A DNA stretch of 64,000 nucleotides from Hyphomicrobiales bacterium (GCA_900470805.1 UCCA01000015.1:62001-126000), one strand, 5' to 3'; positions 26,804-36,283 are shown, counted from the stretch's first letter. The notes: a model not told the origin generated them from the letters alone. Numbers and translations: made by a program.

Positions 26804-29800
26804 TTACCCCGCGTAGGTCACCAGCAGGTCCTTGGCGTCGATCTGGTCGCCGGCCTTGACGAGAACCTCGGCGATCGTGCCGTCCTTCTCGGCGTGGATC
26901 GCAGTTTCCATCTTCATCGCCTCGATCGACACCAGCACGTCGCCGGCGCTGACCGTTTGGCCGGCGGAGACGAAGGCGCGGGAGATGACACCCGGCATCG
27001 GCGCGCCGACATGGGCGGCGTTGCCGGGCTCCGCCTTGCGGCGGGCGGCGGCACCGGTGGCGCCGTGGGCGCGATCAGGAACCTTGATGCGGCGCGGCTG
27101 GCCGTTGAGTTCGAAGAACACGGTGACCATGCCCTGACTGTCGGTGCCGCTCATCGCCTGGTTGACGATGACGAGCGTCTTGCCCTTCTCGATGTCGGCG
27201 AACAGTTCCTCACCATCGCCGAGACCGTAGAAGTAGGCGGGCGTCGGCAGGACCGAGACCGGTCCATACGTGTCGGACGCCAGCGCGAAGTCGGTGAACA
27301 CCTTCGGATACATCAGGTAGGAAGCGAATTCGAAGTCGGTGACTTCGCGCTCCAGCTTGGTCTCGATCGTCTTGCGCTCCGCATCGAGATCGGCATCCTC
27401 GAGCAGCGAGCCGGGACGCACCGTATAGGGGGCATCGCCCTTCAGCGCCTTCTTCTGCAGCGCTTCCGGCCAACCGGATGGCGGCTGACCGAGATCGCCC
27501 TTCAGCATCGACACGACGGATTCAGGGAAGGACACTTCCTTCTCGGGGCTAATGACGTCGGCGACGCTCAGATCCTGGCTGACCATCATCAGCGCCATGT
27601 CGCCGACCACCTTGGACGACGGCGTTACCTTGACGATATCACCGAACATCTGGTTGGCGTCGGCATAGGCCTGCGCCACCTTGTGCCAGCGGGTCTCGAG
27701 CCCCAGCGAACGGGCCTGTTCCTTGAGGTTGGTGAACTGGCCGCCCGGCATTTCGTGCAGATAGACTTCCGACGCTGGACCCTTGAGGTCGCTTTCGAAG
27801 GCCGCGTACTGGTGGCGCACCGCTTCCCAGTAGAAGGAGATGCGGCGGATCCATTCCGGATCGAGGCCAGGATCGCGCTCGGAGCCGCGCAGCGCTTCGA
27901 CGATCGAGCCGAGGCAGGGCTGCGAGGTATTGCCAGACAGCGCGTCCATCGCCGCATCGACGGCATCGACACCAGCGTCCACGGCCGCGAGCACGGTCGC
28001 GGCGGCGATGCCCGACGTGTCATGCGTGTGGAAATGGATCGGCAGCGAGGTCGCCTCGCGCAGTGCCTTGAACAGCACGGTGGCGGCGGCCGGCTTCAAC
28101 AGGCCAGCCATGTCCTTCAGCGCGATGATATGGGCGCCTGCCTTTTCAAGCTGCACGGCGAGGTCGGTATAGTACTTCAGATCATACTTGGGACGCGCCG
28201 AGTTCAGGATATCGCCGGTATAGCAGATCGCCGCTTCGCAGAGCTTGTTCTCTTCGGCCACCGCATCCATCGATACGCGCATGTTCTCCACCCAGTTCAG
28301 GCAGTCGAACACGCGGAACAGGTCGATACCGCCGGCCGCCGCCTGGCGGACGAAATATTTGACGACGTTATCAGGATAGTTCTTGTAGCCGACGCCGTTG
28401 GCGCCGCGCAGCAGCATCTGCAGCAGCAGGTTCGGCGCCGCCTCGCGCACCATCGACAGCCGCTCCCACGGATCTTCCGTCAGGAAGCGCATGGAGACGT
28501 CGAAGGTGGCGCCGCCCCAGCATTCGAGCGACAAGAGGTTCGGCAGCGCATGCGCATAGGTGCCGGCGATGCGGGCGATGTCGTGCGTGCGCATGCGGGT
28601 GGCGAGCAGCGACTGATGGCCATCGCGCATCGTCGTGTCTGTCATCAGCACGCGCTTTTCGTTGCGCATCCATTCGCCGAACTTCTTCGGTCCCAGCGTG
28701 TCGAGAAGCTGCTTGGTCCCGTCCTTGATCGTGGCGCCGTTGGTATAGGGCACGACGGGCTCGGCGGCGTCCGCCGTCGGCTTCGGCCGGTCCTTGGCTT
28801 CCGGGTGACCGTTGACTGTCACGTCGGCCAGATAGGTCAAGAGCTTCGTCGCGCGGTCCTGGCGCTTGACCTGCTGGAACAGCTCCGGCGTCGTGTCGAT
28901 GAAGCGGGTCGTGTAGGTGTTGTCCTTGAACTTCGGATGCGTGATGATCGCTTCCAGGAAGGTCAGGTTGGTGGCAACGCCTCGGATACGGAATTCGCGC
29001 AGCGCGCGGTCCATGCGGGAAATCGCTTCCGACGGGTTCGGCGCCCAGGCCGTGACCTTCACCAGCAACGGATCGTAATAGCGGGTGATGATCGCGCCCG
29101 AATAGGACGTGCCGCCGTCGAGTCGGATGCCGAAGCCCGACGCCGAACGATAGGCGGTGATGCGTCCGTAATCCGGAATGAAGTTGTGCTCCGGATCCTC
29201 GGTGGTGATGCGGCACTGCAGCGCATGGCCGTTGAGCCGGATGTCTTCCTGTTTGGGAACGCCCGATTCCGGCGTGCCGATCGCGAAGCCGTCGAGGATG
29301 TGGATCTGCGCCTTGACGATATCGATGCCGGTGACGACTTCGGTGACGGTATGCTCGACCTGGATGCGCGGGTTGACCTCGATGAAGTAGAACTTCCCGG
29401 TGTCCATATCCATCAGATATTCGACCGTCCCGGCACCGACATAGCTCGTCGCCTTGGCGATGCTGGTCGAATAGCCCGCCAGTTCCTGGCGCTGCGCTTC
29501 CGAGAGATACGGCGCCGGTGCGCGCTCGACGACCTTCTGGTTGCGGCGCTGCACGGAGCAGTCGCGCTCGAATAGATGCACGACATTGCCATGCGTATCG
29601 CCAAGCACCTGGCTTTCGACGTGGCGGGCGCGCTCGACCAGCTTTTCGAGATAGACTTCGTCCTTGCCGAAGGCGGCCATCGCCTCGCGCTTGGCTTCCG
29701 TCACTTCGCGGGCCAGATCCTTCGGATCGCGGATGGCGCGCATGCCGCGGCCACCGCCGCCCCAAGAGGCCTTGAGCATGACGGGATAGCCGATTTCCTC

Positions 29801-30268
29801 AGCCATGCGCGCAACTTCGGCCATGTCATCCGGCAGCGGATCGGTGGCTGGAACGACAGGCACGCCGATCTCGATCGCCAGGTTTCTGGCCGCAACCTTG
29901 TTGCCGAGACGGCGCATGGTGTCAGCGCGCGGGCCGATGAAGATGATGCCGGCCTTGTCGCAGGCGTCAACGAATTCGGGGCTTTCCGACAGCAGACCGT
30001 AGCCCGGATGAATTGCATCGGCACCGGAAAGCTTGGCGACGCGGATGACTTCCTCGATCGACAGATAGCTCTCGATCGGGCCGAGATCGCGGGAAAGATG
30101 CGGGCCGCGGCCGACCTGATAGCTCTCGTCCGCCTTGAAGCGGTGCAGCGCCAGCTTGTCCTCTTCCGCCCATATCGCAACCGTTTTTATGCCAAGCTCG
30201 TTGGCCGCGCGGAACACGCGGATAGCAATTTCGGAACGGTTGGCGACGAGAATCTTCGAAATCGGCAA
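26804..30268 (-). CDS. pyc: Pyruvate carboxylase
   Basis: A 1154-residue single-chain enzyme that carboxylates pyruvate to oxaloacetate, the main anaplerotic step in rhizobia. The N-terminal biotin carboxylase (about 1-455) has SWGGGGRGMRAI and KFYFIEVNPRIQVEHTVTE. The central carboxyltransferase (about 540-850) has TDTTMRDGHQSLLATRMRT and the metal-ligand HFHTHDTSG. The C-terminal biotin carrier has EAMKMET (about 1117-1123) with the biotinylated Lys. The start is TTG at 30268 with GAGGAG six bases ahead, giving the known N-terminus MPISKILVANRSEIAIRVF and the same length as the R. etli enzyme. The extended frame is not needed. Confidence 0.97.
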   Translation of the reverse strand: MPISKILVANRSEIAIRVFRAANELGIKTVAIWAEEDKLALHRFKADESYQVGRGPHLSRDLGPIESYLSIEEVIRVAKLSGADAIHPGYGLLSESPEFVDACDKAGIIFIGPRADTMRRLGNKVAARNLAIEIGVPVVPATDPLPDDMAEVARMAEEIGYPVMLKASWGGGGRGMRAIRDPKDLAREVTEAKREAMAAFGKDEVYLEKLVERARHVESQVLGDTHGNVVHLFERDCSVQRRNQKVVERAPAPYLSEAQRQELAGYSTSIAKATSYVGAGTVEYLMDMDTGKFYFIEVNPRIQVEHTVTEVVTGIDIVKAQIHILDGFAIGTPESGVPKQEDIRLNGHALQCRITTEDPEHNFIPDYGRITAYRSASGFGIRLDGGTSYSGAIITRYYDPLLVKVTAWAPNPSEAISRMDRALREFRIRGVATNLTFLEAIITHPKFKDNTYTTRFIDTTPELFQQVKRQDRATKLLTYLADVTVNGHPEAKDRPKPTADAAEPVVPYTNGATIKDGTKQLLDTLGPKKFGEWMRNEKRVLMTDTTMRDGHQSLLATRMRTHDIARIAGTYAHALPNLLSLECWGGATFDVSMRFLTEDPWERLSMVREAAPNLLLQMLLRGANGVGYKNYPDNVVKYFVRQAAAGGIDLFRVFDCLNWVENMRVSMDAVAEENKLCEAAICYTGDILNSARPKYDLKYYTDLAVQLEKAGAHIIALKDMAGLLKPAAATVLFKALREATSLPIHFHTHDTSGIAAATVLAAVDAGVDAVDAAMDALSGNTSQPCLGSIVEALRGSERDPGLDPEWIRRISFYWEAVRHQYAAFESDLKGPASEVYLHEMPGGQFTNLKEQARSLGLETRWHKVAQAYADANQMFGDIVKVTPSSKVVGDMALMMVSQDLSVADVISPEKEVSFPESVVSMLKGDLGQPPSGWPEALQKKALKGDAPYTVRPGSLLEDADLDAERKTIETKLEREVTDFEFASYLMYPKVFTDFALASDTYGPVSVLPTPAYFYGLGDGEELFADIEKGKTLVIVNQAMSGTDSQGMVTVFFELNGQPRRIKVPDRAHGATGAAARRKAEPGNAAHVGAPMPGVISRAFVSAGQTVSAGDVLVSIEAMKMETAIHAEKDGTIAEVLVKAGDQIDAKDLLVTYAG

Positions 30269-30380
30269 TGCAGTCTCCTCACGGCATCGAAACGGGCAAT
30301 GCTGCACCCGCGAAGGAGTCTTAACGCGGTGTCACGGAAAGTTCAATTTCTCCAACAGCGACAAATCGAATTTCTCTAAA

Positions 30381-31124
30381 CTAGCTGATCAGGCCATGAC
30401 GAAAAGCCACGGCGACGGCATGCTGGCGATTTCTGGCTTTCAGCTTGTCCTGCAGGCCGTTCATGTACCAATCGACGGTATGATTGGAAATCTGCAGCTG
30501 CTTACCGATCTCGACCGAGGTCATGCCTTCGGCCAGATATTGCAGGATTTCCATCTCGCGACGCGTCAACCGGGTATCGGCACCAGACAGATCCTCGACA
30601 ATAGCCGTCTCATCTCCCCGCAACTCGATAAGCCGCCAGAAGGCCTTTCGCGCGATGGCCTCGAACAGTGAAATCTCAACCGGCGCCAATTCAATGGACT
30701 TTCCGCCCATCCCCATCATACCAAGAATTCCGCCGCGACCGTGGATGGGAAATGTATAGCCATCACGCAGTCCATACCCTGCAGCGGCGGCCATCATCTG
30801 CTCCATGCGCCGCGAATGCGGGTCCTTGCGTAGAGCGAGAAGACTATCTCTCCACCTGAATGGCCGCTGCGCATGTGCAAGATATCGCATCGAGGGATCA
30901 TTGAGCATGTACTTCTTGGCAACGTATACCTGCGACCAACCCTCAGGCCAATGGCTGACAAGCACAGAGCCGGCCAACTCCTCGCTATGTTTTGGATAGC
31001 GAAGAAGCCCATAATATTCAAAACCATATGAGGTGAAGATGTGATTGAGCTCATCAACCACGGCTTCAGCCGTGCGGCATTCCTCAAGAACGACAAGCAA
31101 TTGAATTAAAGAATGAATATTCAC
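30381..31124 (-). CDS. expR: LuxR family quorum-sensing regulator (ExpR-like solo)
   Basis: A 247-residue LuxR protein. The N-terminal autoinducer domain keeps the acyl-homoserine-lactone contacts: the Trp and Tyr of WSQVYVAKKY, Asp-Pro of MLNDPSM and Trp of PFRWRD. The C-terminal GerE helix-turn-helix spans LTRREMEILQYLAEGMTSVEIGKQLQISNHTVDWYMNGL. No luxI synthase is nearby, so it is a solo or listens to a synthase elsewhere. Its place between pyc and ndvA is that of expR in S. meliloti, the activator of exopolysaccharide genes. The GTG at 31124 has GGGGG upstream and gives a normal length. Base use is more AT-rich than pyc. Confidence 0.8.
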   Translation of the reverse strand: MNIHSLIQLLVVLEECRTAEAVVDELNHIFTSYGFEYYGLLRYPKHSEELAGSVLVSHWPEGWSQVYVAKKYMLNDPSMRYLAHAQRPFRWRDSLLALRKDPHSRRMEQMMAAAAGYGLRDGYTFPIHGRGGILGMMGMGGKSIELAPVEISLFEAIARKAFWRLIELRGDETAIVEDLSGADTRLTRREMEILQYLAEGMTSVEIGKQLQISNHTVDWYMNGLQDKLKARNRQHAVAVAFRHGLIS

Positions 31125-31449
31125 TAAAATGCCCCCATCCCGTACCAGGCTTTTTAAGTGAAGCCGCCGCACCGGAATCTCGATAGCGAACGGTTATCGA
31201 TGCAATTAACATAAAGTTCTGAGTATGACTTATCGTGTGCCAGCCTGACACTAGAGCGCAAGTGATAATTGTGGGGCGTTTTTATTTCACTAAAAAATTT
31301 CACGACATCTGGCCTTCGTACGGTTCCGGACAGAGCTTCGCCAAGGCACGGAAACCCAACAATGAATGCCTCGTTAATCGCCGGTTCAGATAGATTTTTG
31401 TAGCATCGCAACATCCGCTATTTCGCAGATGCACAAAGAGGTAATCGCC
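31125..31449. other. AT-rich gap between expR-like gene and ndvA
   Basis: A divergent 325-base gap, markedly lower in GC than both sides, carrying promoters for two genes. A leftward open frame of 86 codons (31154-31414) is rejected for lack of a ribosome site and composition. No clear repeat beyond A/T runs was seen. Confidence 0.5.
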
Positions 31450-33213
31450 GTGTCGCTATTCAAGGTCTATGCAAGAGCTTTGCGCTATCTCGGCGCATAC
31501 AAGTTCCGCGTATCCCTGGTCGTTATCGCGAACATCGTGCTCGCCGCGATCACCATCGCCGAGCCGATCCTTTTCGGTCGGATCATCGATGCCATCTCAG
31601 GCAAAGGCGAGGTCAAGCCCATTCTCTTCATGTGGGCAGCCTTCGCTGTCTTCAACACCATAGCGTTTGTTCTGGTCGCCCGCGAGGCTGACCGGCTGGC
31701 CCATGGTCGACGCGCGACGCTTTTGACCGAAGCTTTCGGCCGCATCATTTCGATGCCACTCTCCTGGCATCACCAGCGCGGCACGTCGAATGCCCTGCAT
31801 ACGCTGCTGCGCGCTTGTGAAACGCTGTTCGGCCTGTGGCTCGAATTCATGCGCAATCACCTGGCGACCGTCGTTGCCATAGTCATCCTGATCCCGACCG
31901 CGATGTCGATGGACATGCGCCTATCTGGCGTGCTTGTCGTCCTCGGCGCCGCCTACTGGCTGATCGGTCGCCTCGTCATGAGCCGCACCAAGGATGGCCA
32001 GGCCTCGGTCGAGAACCATTATCACACGGTTTTCTCGCATGTCAGCGACTCGATCAGCAACGTTTCGGTCCTGCATAGCTACAACCGCATCGAAGCCGAG
32101 ACCAAGGCGCTGCGCTCGTTCACCGATCGCCTGCTGCAGGCCCAGTATCCAGTGCTTGACTGGTGGGCTCTGGCCGGCGCGATGAACCGCATGGCCTCGA
32201 CCATCGCCATGATGATCATCCTGGTCATCGGTACCGTCATGGTTCAGGCCGGCGAACTGCGCATCGGTGACGTCATTGCCTTCATCGGCTTTGCCAACCT
32301 GCTGATCTCGCGCCTCGACCAGATGCGCCAGTTCGCGACGCAGATTTTCGAAGCCCGCTCGAAGCTCGAGGACTTCTATTCGCTCGAAGACTCGGTGCGT
32401 GAACGCGAAGAGCCTGCCGGCAATGCCGACATCGCCGACGTCAAGGGTGAAGTCGAGTTCCGCAACGTCTCGTTCCGCTTCGGCAACAGCACGCAGGGTC
32501 TGCACAACGTGTCCTTCACCGCCAAGGCTGGCCAGACGGTTGCGATCGTCGGCCCGACCGGCTCGGGCAAGACCACGATGATCAACCTGCTGCAGCGTGT
32601 CTATGACCCGGACAGCGGCCAGATTCTGGTCGATGGCCACGACACAACCAAGGTGACCCGCAAGTCGCTGCGCCGCTACATCGCCACGGTGTTTCAGGAT
32701 GCCGGTCTTCTCAATCGCTCGATCAGCGACAACATTCGCCTCGGCCGGGAAGGTGCTTCCGATGAAGACATGCGTCGTGCGGCTGAAGCTGCTGCCGCCG
32801 CCGACTTCATCGAGACCCGCGAAGACCAGTACGACACCCATGTCGGCGAGCGCGGAAACAGGCTCTCGGGTGGCGAACGCCAGCGTGTGGCGATCGCCCG
32901 CGCCATCCTCAAGGATGCCCCGATCCTGGTGCTTGATGAAGCGACGAGCGCGCTCGACGTCGAGACTGAAAACCGCGTGAAGGCTGCGATCGACAATCTT
33001 CGTCAGAACCGCACCACCTTCATCATCGCCCACCGTCTGTCGACGGTTCGCGAGGCGGACAAGGTTCTCTTCCTCGACAACGGTCGCGTCGTCGAAGAAG
33101 GCAGCTTCGACGAGCTCAGCCAGAGCAATGGCCGCTTCGCCGCCCTGCTCCGCGCCTCGGGCATCCTGACGGACGAAGAAGTCCGCAAGGCACACACGAC
33201 CGAAGCCGCCTGA
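31450..33213 (+). CDS. ndvA: Cyclic beta-1,2-glucan ABC exporter
   Basis: A 587-residue half-transporter, homologous along its length to NdvA/ChvA, which moves cyclic beta-(1,2)-glucan to the periplasm for osmotic adaptation and plant interaction. Residues 1-310 hold six membrane helices with the family string GRRATLLTEAFGRIISMPLS. The ATPase has Walker A GPTGSGKTT, signature RLSGGERQRVAIARAIL, Walker B ILVLDEATSALD and switch His in IAHRLST. The start is GTG 31450 with AGAGGTAA ahead, giving the family N-terminus MSLFKVYARALRYLG. A strong terminator follows. The glucan synthase ndvB is not in the window. Confidence 0.95.
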   Translation: MSLFKVYARALRYLGAYKFRVSLVVIANIVLAAITIAEPILFGRIIDAISGKGEVKPILFMWAAFAVFNTIAFVLVAREADRLAHGRRATLLTEAFGRIISMPLSWHHQRGTSNALHTLLRACETLFGLWLEFMRNHLATVVAIVILIPTAMSMDMRLSGVLVVLGAAYWLIGRLVMSRTKDGQASVENHYHTVFSHVSDSISNVSVLHSYNRIEAETKALRSFTDRLLQAQYPVLDWWALAGAMNRMASTIAMMIILVIGTVMVQAGELRIGDVIAFIGFANLLISRLDQMRQFATQIFEARSKLEDFYSLEDSVREREEPAGNADIADVKGEVEFRNVSFRFGNSTQGLHNVSFTAKAGQTVAIVGPTGSGKTTMINLLQRVYDPDSGQILVDGHDTTKVTRKSLRRYIATVFQDAGLLNRSISDNIRLGREGASDEDMRRAAEAAAAADFIETREDQYDTHVGERGNRLSGGERQRVAIARAILKDAPILVLDEATSALDVETENRVKAAIDNLRQNRTTFIIAHRLSTVREADKVLFLDNGRVVEEGSFDELSQSNGRFAALLRASGILTDEEVRKAHTTEAA

Positions 33214-33238
33214 TACTCGCGCAGTCGAAAATCGATCA

Positions 33239-33269
33239 AAGCCGGATGGTCCCGCCATCCGGCTTTTTT
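33239..33269 (+). terminator. Rho-independent terminator of ndvA
   Basis: GCCGGATGG pairs with CCATCCGGC over a five-base loop, followed by TTTTTT. It lies 26 bases after the ndvA stop. Confidence 0.9.
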
Positions 33270-33447
33270 CGTTGGGCACCACACGTCTACGTATCGTCGC
33301 GTTAGACTAAAGTCATAATCCCAAAGCCGCTCTCCGTAACGGATCACTTTTCTGTCACAGTCCTCACAGGCGAACCGCGACCAGGGGTATGCTTTGAGGA
33401 GAGTATGGTCGCGCGCCGCATTCAGATCATTCTGTGGAGGACAGAAC

Positions 33448-35334
33448 ATGGCAAATGTCGCAACCGTCGCCGGCGCGAAGGCCGGGCCGATGACATCCGA
33501 GGAAAAGAAGGTCATCTTCGCCTCCTCGCTTGGCACCGTATTCGAGTGGTACGATTTCTATCTCTACGGCTCTCTCGCCACCTATATCGGCGCCACCTAT
33601 TTCACCCAGTATCCCGAAGCCACCCGCAACATCTTTACGTTGCTTGCCTTCGCCGCCGGCTTCCTGGTGCGCCCGTTCGGCGCGCTGGTCTTCGGCCGGC
33701 TCGGCGATCTCGTCGGCCGCAAATACACCTTCCTGGTGACCATCCTGATCATGGGCCTCTCGACCTTCCTGGTCGGCATCCTCCCAGGTGCGGCCACCAT
33801 CGGCATCGCCGCACCGATCATCCTGATCGGCCTGCGCCTGCTGCAAGGCCTGGCACTTGGCGGTGAATACGGCGGTGCCGCCACCTACGTGGCCGAACAC
33901 GCGCCCAATGGGCGGCGCGGCTACTTCACCTCGTGGATTCAGACGACCGCAACGCTCGGCCTTTTCCTATCGCTGATCGTCATCGTCGGCGTGCAGTTCA
34001 TCATGGGCAAGGAAGCCTTCGCCGCCTGGGGCTGGCGCATTCCGTTCCTGGTCTCCGTCGTGCTGCTTGGCGTCTCCGTCTGGATCCGCCTGAAGATGAA
34101 CGAATCGCCTGCGTTCCAGAAGATGAAGGCCGAAGGCAAGGGCTCGAAGGCGCCGCTGACCGAAGCCTTTGGCCAGTGGAAAAACGCCAAGATCGCCATC
34201 ATCGCGCTGCTCGGCGCCACCATGGGCCAGGCCGTCGTCTGGTATGGCGGCCAGTTCTATGCGCTGTTCTTCCTGCAGAACGTTCTGAAGGTCGATCTGC
34301 AATCGGCCAACATCATGGTCGCCATCGGACTCATTCTCGGCACGCCGTTCTTCGTCATCTTCGGCGGCCTCTCCGACAAGATCGGCCGCAAGCCGATCAT
34401 CATGGCCGGCCTCTTGATCGCCGCCGTCACCTACAATCCGCTGTTCAAGGCGATGACCTGGACGGCAAACCCGGCGCTTGCCGAGGCCCAGGCCTCCGTC
34501 CGCGCGACTGTCACCGCCGATCCGGCCGACTGCAAATTCCAGTTCAACCCGACCGGTACATCCAAGTTCACCAGTTCCTGCGACGTGGCGACCGCCTTCC
34601 TGACCAAGAACTCGGTGCCCTACGATGTCGTCCCCGGCCCTGCCGGCCAGCCTGCAACCGTCAAGATCGGCGATGAAACCATCACCAGCTTCGACGTCGT
34701 CGCCGCTGGCGACAAGGCCAAGGGCCTGACGGCCGCCTTTGAAAAGAGCGCCAACATCGCCCTGCACGACGGCGGTTATCCGCTGAACCGCGGTGCCATC
34801 AAGGTTGCGGATTCGAAGCTGGACGCCTTCATTGCCGCCAACCCGGAACTGTCGCTCAATGCCGAGGCGATCCGTGCAGGCGCCAAGGAAACGGTTCCTG
34901 CAGCACAGTTGGTCTCGACCAAGCTGCTGACGGCGGACGAAGCCAACGGCGTTACCGACATGGCCGTCTACAACATCGCCGGCGGCGGTACCTTCGCCAT
35001 GGCGGCGGACCCGGCTCGCGTCAACTGGATCGGCACCATCGCCATCCTGTTCGTGCTGGTTCTCTACGTGACGATGGTCTACGGCCCGATCGCCGCCTTG
35101 CTTGTCGAGCTCTTCCCGACCCGCATCCGCTACACCGGCATGTCGCTGCCCTATCACATCGGCAATGGCTGGTTCGGCGGCTTGCTGCCGGCAACGGCCT
35201 TCGCGATGAGTGCTGCCACCGGCGATATCTACTTCGGCCTCTGGTACCCGATCATCTTCGCGGCGATCACGCTGGTCATCGGCCTGATCTTCCTGCCGGA
35301 AACCAAGGATCGCGATATCCACGCCATGGATTGA
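33448..35334 (+). CDS. MHS-family MFS carrier with a large periplasmic insertion
   Basis: A 628-residue major facilitator of the metabolite:H+ symporter group (ProP, KgtP, ShiA relatives). Signatures are SLGTVFEWYDFYLYGSLA, FGRLGDLVGRKYTFL, GLRLLQGLALGGEYGGAATYVAEH and the second loop GGLSDKIGRKP. Between helix 9 (ending near residue 337) and helix 10 (from about 526) there is a hydrophilic insert of about 185 residues on the outer side, with two Cys (DCKFQF and SSCDVA) that could form a disulfide. GTGGAGGACAG before ATG 33448 fixes the start. A terminator follows. Substrate unknown; organic acids or betaines are typical. Confidence 0.87.
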   Translation: MANVATVAGAKAGPMTSEEKKVIFASSLGTVFEWYDFYLYGSLATYIGATYFTQYPEATRNIFTLLAFAAGFLVRPFGALVFGRLGDLVGRKYTFLVTILIMGLSTFLVGILPGAATIGIAAPIILIGLRLLQGLALGGEYGGAATYVAEHAPNGRRGYFTSWIQTTATLGLFLSLIVIVGVQFIMGKEAFAAWGWRIPFLVSVVLLGVSVWIRLKMNESPAFQKMKAEGKGSKAPLTEAFGQWKNAKIAIIALLGATMGQAVVWYGGQFYALFFLQNVLKVDLQSANIMVAIGLILGTPFFVIFGGLSDKIGRKPIIMAGLLIAAVTYNPLFKAMTWTANPALAEAQASVRATVTADPADCKFQFNPTGTSKFTSSCDVATAFLTKNSVPYDVVPGPAGQPATVKIGDETITSFDVVAAGDKAKGLTAAFEKSANIALHDGGYPLNRGAIKVADSKLDAFIAANPELSLNAEAIRAGAKETVPAAQLVSTKLLTADEANGVTDMAVYNIAGGGTFAMAADPARVNWIGTIAILFVLVLYVTMVYGPIAALLVELFPTRIRYTGMSLPYHIGNGWFGGLLPATAFAMSAATGDIYFGLWYPIIFAAITLVIGLIFLPETKDRDIHAMD

Positions 35335-35357
35335 TCGAGCAAGGATCAACCGTATCA

Positions 35358-35386
35358 ACCTGGCGCTCGCAAGGCGCCGGGTTTTT
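35358..35386 (+). terminator. Rho-independent terminator of the MHS carrier gene
   Basis: ACCTGGCGC pairs with GCGCCGGGT (one G-U) over a seven-base loop, then TTTT. It lies between two convergent genes. Confidence 0.8.
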
Positions 35387-35402
35387 CATGTGTGAAAAGG
35401 CT

Positions 35403-36164
35403 TCAGAGCAACCGACTCAACCGCGGCGTCGGCCAGCCGCCATCGCGGCCAATCGAAAACAGCAGGCCGAAGCGCGCGAAGAGGATGGACGTCGCGAACG
35501 CCATCCAGGCGCCCAGCGCCAGACCAGCCGTCACATCGCTTGGATAATGCACGCCAACGATAATGCGCGTCGCGCCGAGCCAAAGACCAATGCCTATGAA
35601 GCCAAGGCGAAAGCGCGGGAAGAGCAGCGCCAGCGCCACGAACAGCGCGCCGATATTGGCGGAATGGCCTGAGGGAAAACTCTGGTGCAGGAAGTCCATG
35701 TTGAACGGCGCGAAGCTGAAGATTCCCTCCTGATCATAGATCAGCGGCCGCGCCCGGCCGATCGCGAACTTCAGCGTGTTGGCCACAATCGCCGTGAACA
35801 ATACGGACAGGGCGACATAGGCGGTCATCTGCCCGAAATAGACCATGCGAAACCGTCCCCGCACCTTCCAGAGACGGCGGCGGACAAGATAGCCAGTGGC
35901 GAAGATCGTCGACAGGCCGGCAAGAATCCAGGCAAGTCGCCCGATATCGGTAATGTCGCCGGCGATGGTGATCAGCGGCTGCGCCAGCTCCCTGGCGGCG
36001 ATGCCGAGCGGCCTGTCGAAGACGAAGAAGGCGATGGCGATGGCGTTGATCGCGGAAAGCGCGAATCCCTTCCAGGGAACTCGTCGGTGGATCGTGCGCC
36101 GCGCCGCATAGCGCTTCTTCATATAGCCCCATAAACTAGGACCCCGATCGACAGCCTCGCTCAT
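35403..36164 (-). CDS. PAP2 family membrane phosphatase
   Basis: A 253-residue membrane protein with about six helices and the three PAP2 motifs: KFAIGRARP, PSGHSAN, and the long third motif RIIVGVHYPSDVTAG with the catalytic His. Such enzymes remove phosphate from lipids, for example phosphatidic acid, undecaprenyl diphosphate, lipid A (LpxE/LpxF type) or phosphatidylglycerol phosphate. The sequence does not decide among these. The basic N-terminus is cytoplasmic. It stands alone between the MHS carrier gene and leuB. Confidence 0.85.
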   Translation of the reverse strand: MSEAVDRGPSLWGYMKKRYAARRTIHRRVPWKGFALSAINAIAIAFFVFDRPLGIAARELAQPLITIAGDITDIGRLAWILAGLSTIFATGYLVRRRLWKVRGRFRMVYFGQMTAYVALSVLFTAIVANTLKFAIGRARPLIYDQEGIFSFAPFNMDFLHQSFPSGHSANIGALFVALALLFPRFRLGFIGIGLWLGATRIIVGVHYPSDVTAGLALGAWMAFATSILFARFGLLFSIGRDGGWPTPRLSRLL

Positions 36165-36227
36165 TCCACTCCCGCTCTTTTCTCAATGCAGGAGGGAGAT
36201 AGGGGCGACATCGGCCAGCTTCAATGC

Positions 36228-36260
36228 AAAGGCCCTCCGCATCACGGGATGCGAAGGGCC
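36228..36260 (-). terminator. Rho-independent terminator of leuB
   Basis: On the minus strand, GGCCCTTCGCATC pairs with GATGCGGAGGGCC (one mismatch in 13) over CCGT, followed by TTT. It lies about 24 bases downstream of the leuB stop. Confidence 0.75.
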
Positions 36261-36267
36261 AAAGCTG

Positions 36268-36283
36268 TGTTTCACGTGAAATA
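36268..36283. promoter_or_regulatory. parS: parS-like ParB binding site
   Basis: TGTTTCACGTGAAATA matches the bacterial parS consensus TGTTTCACGTGAAACA at 15 of 16 positions, with an intact 12-base palindromic core TTTCACGTGAAA. It lies directly after the leuB stop and before its terminator. parS sites cluster near the chromosome origin in alphaproteobacteria, so this window may be origin-proximal. No parAB genes are seen here. Confidence 0.65.

Noticed and set aside
26894..29575. An 893-codon rightward open frame opposite pyc
   Set aside because: Antisense of a highly conserved enzyme; long open complement frames are common at this GC content and the peptide has no domain.
31154..31414. Possible 86-codon gene in the AT-rich gap before ndvA
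   Set aside because: No ribosome site, no domain, and it fills the promoter region of two divergent genes.
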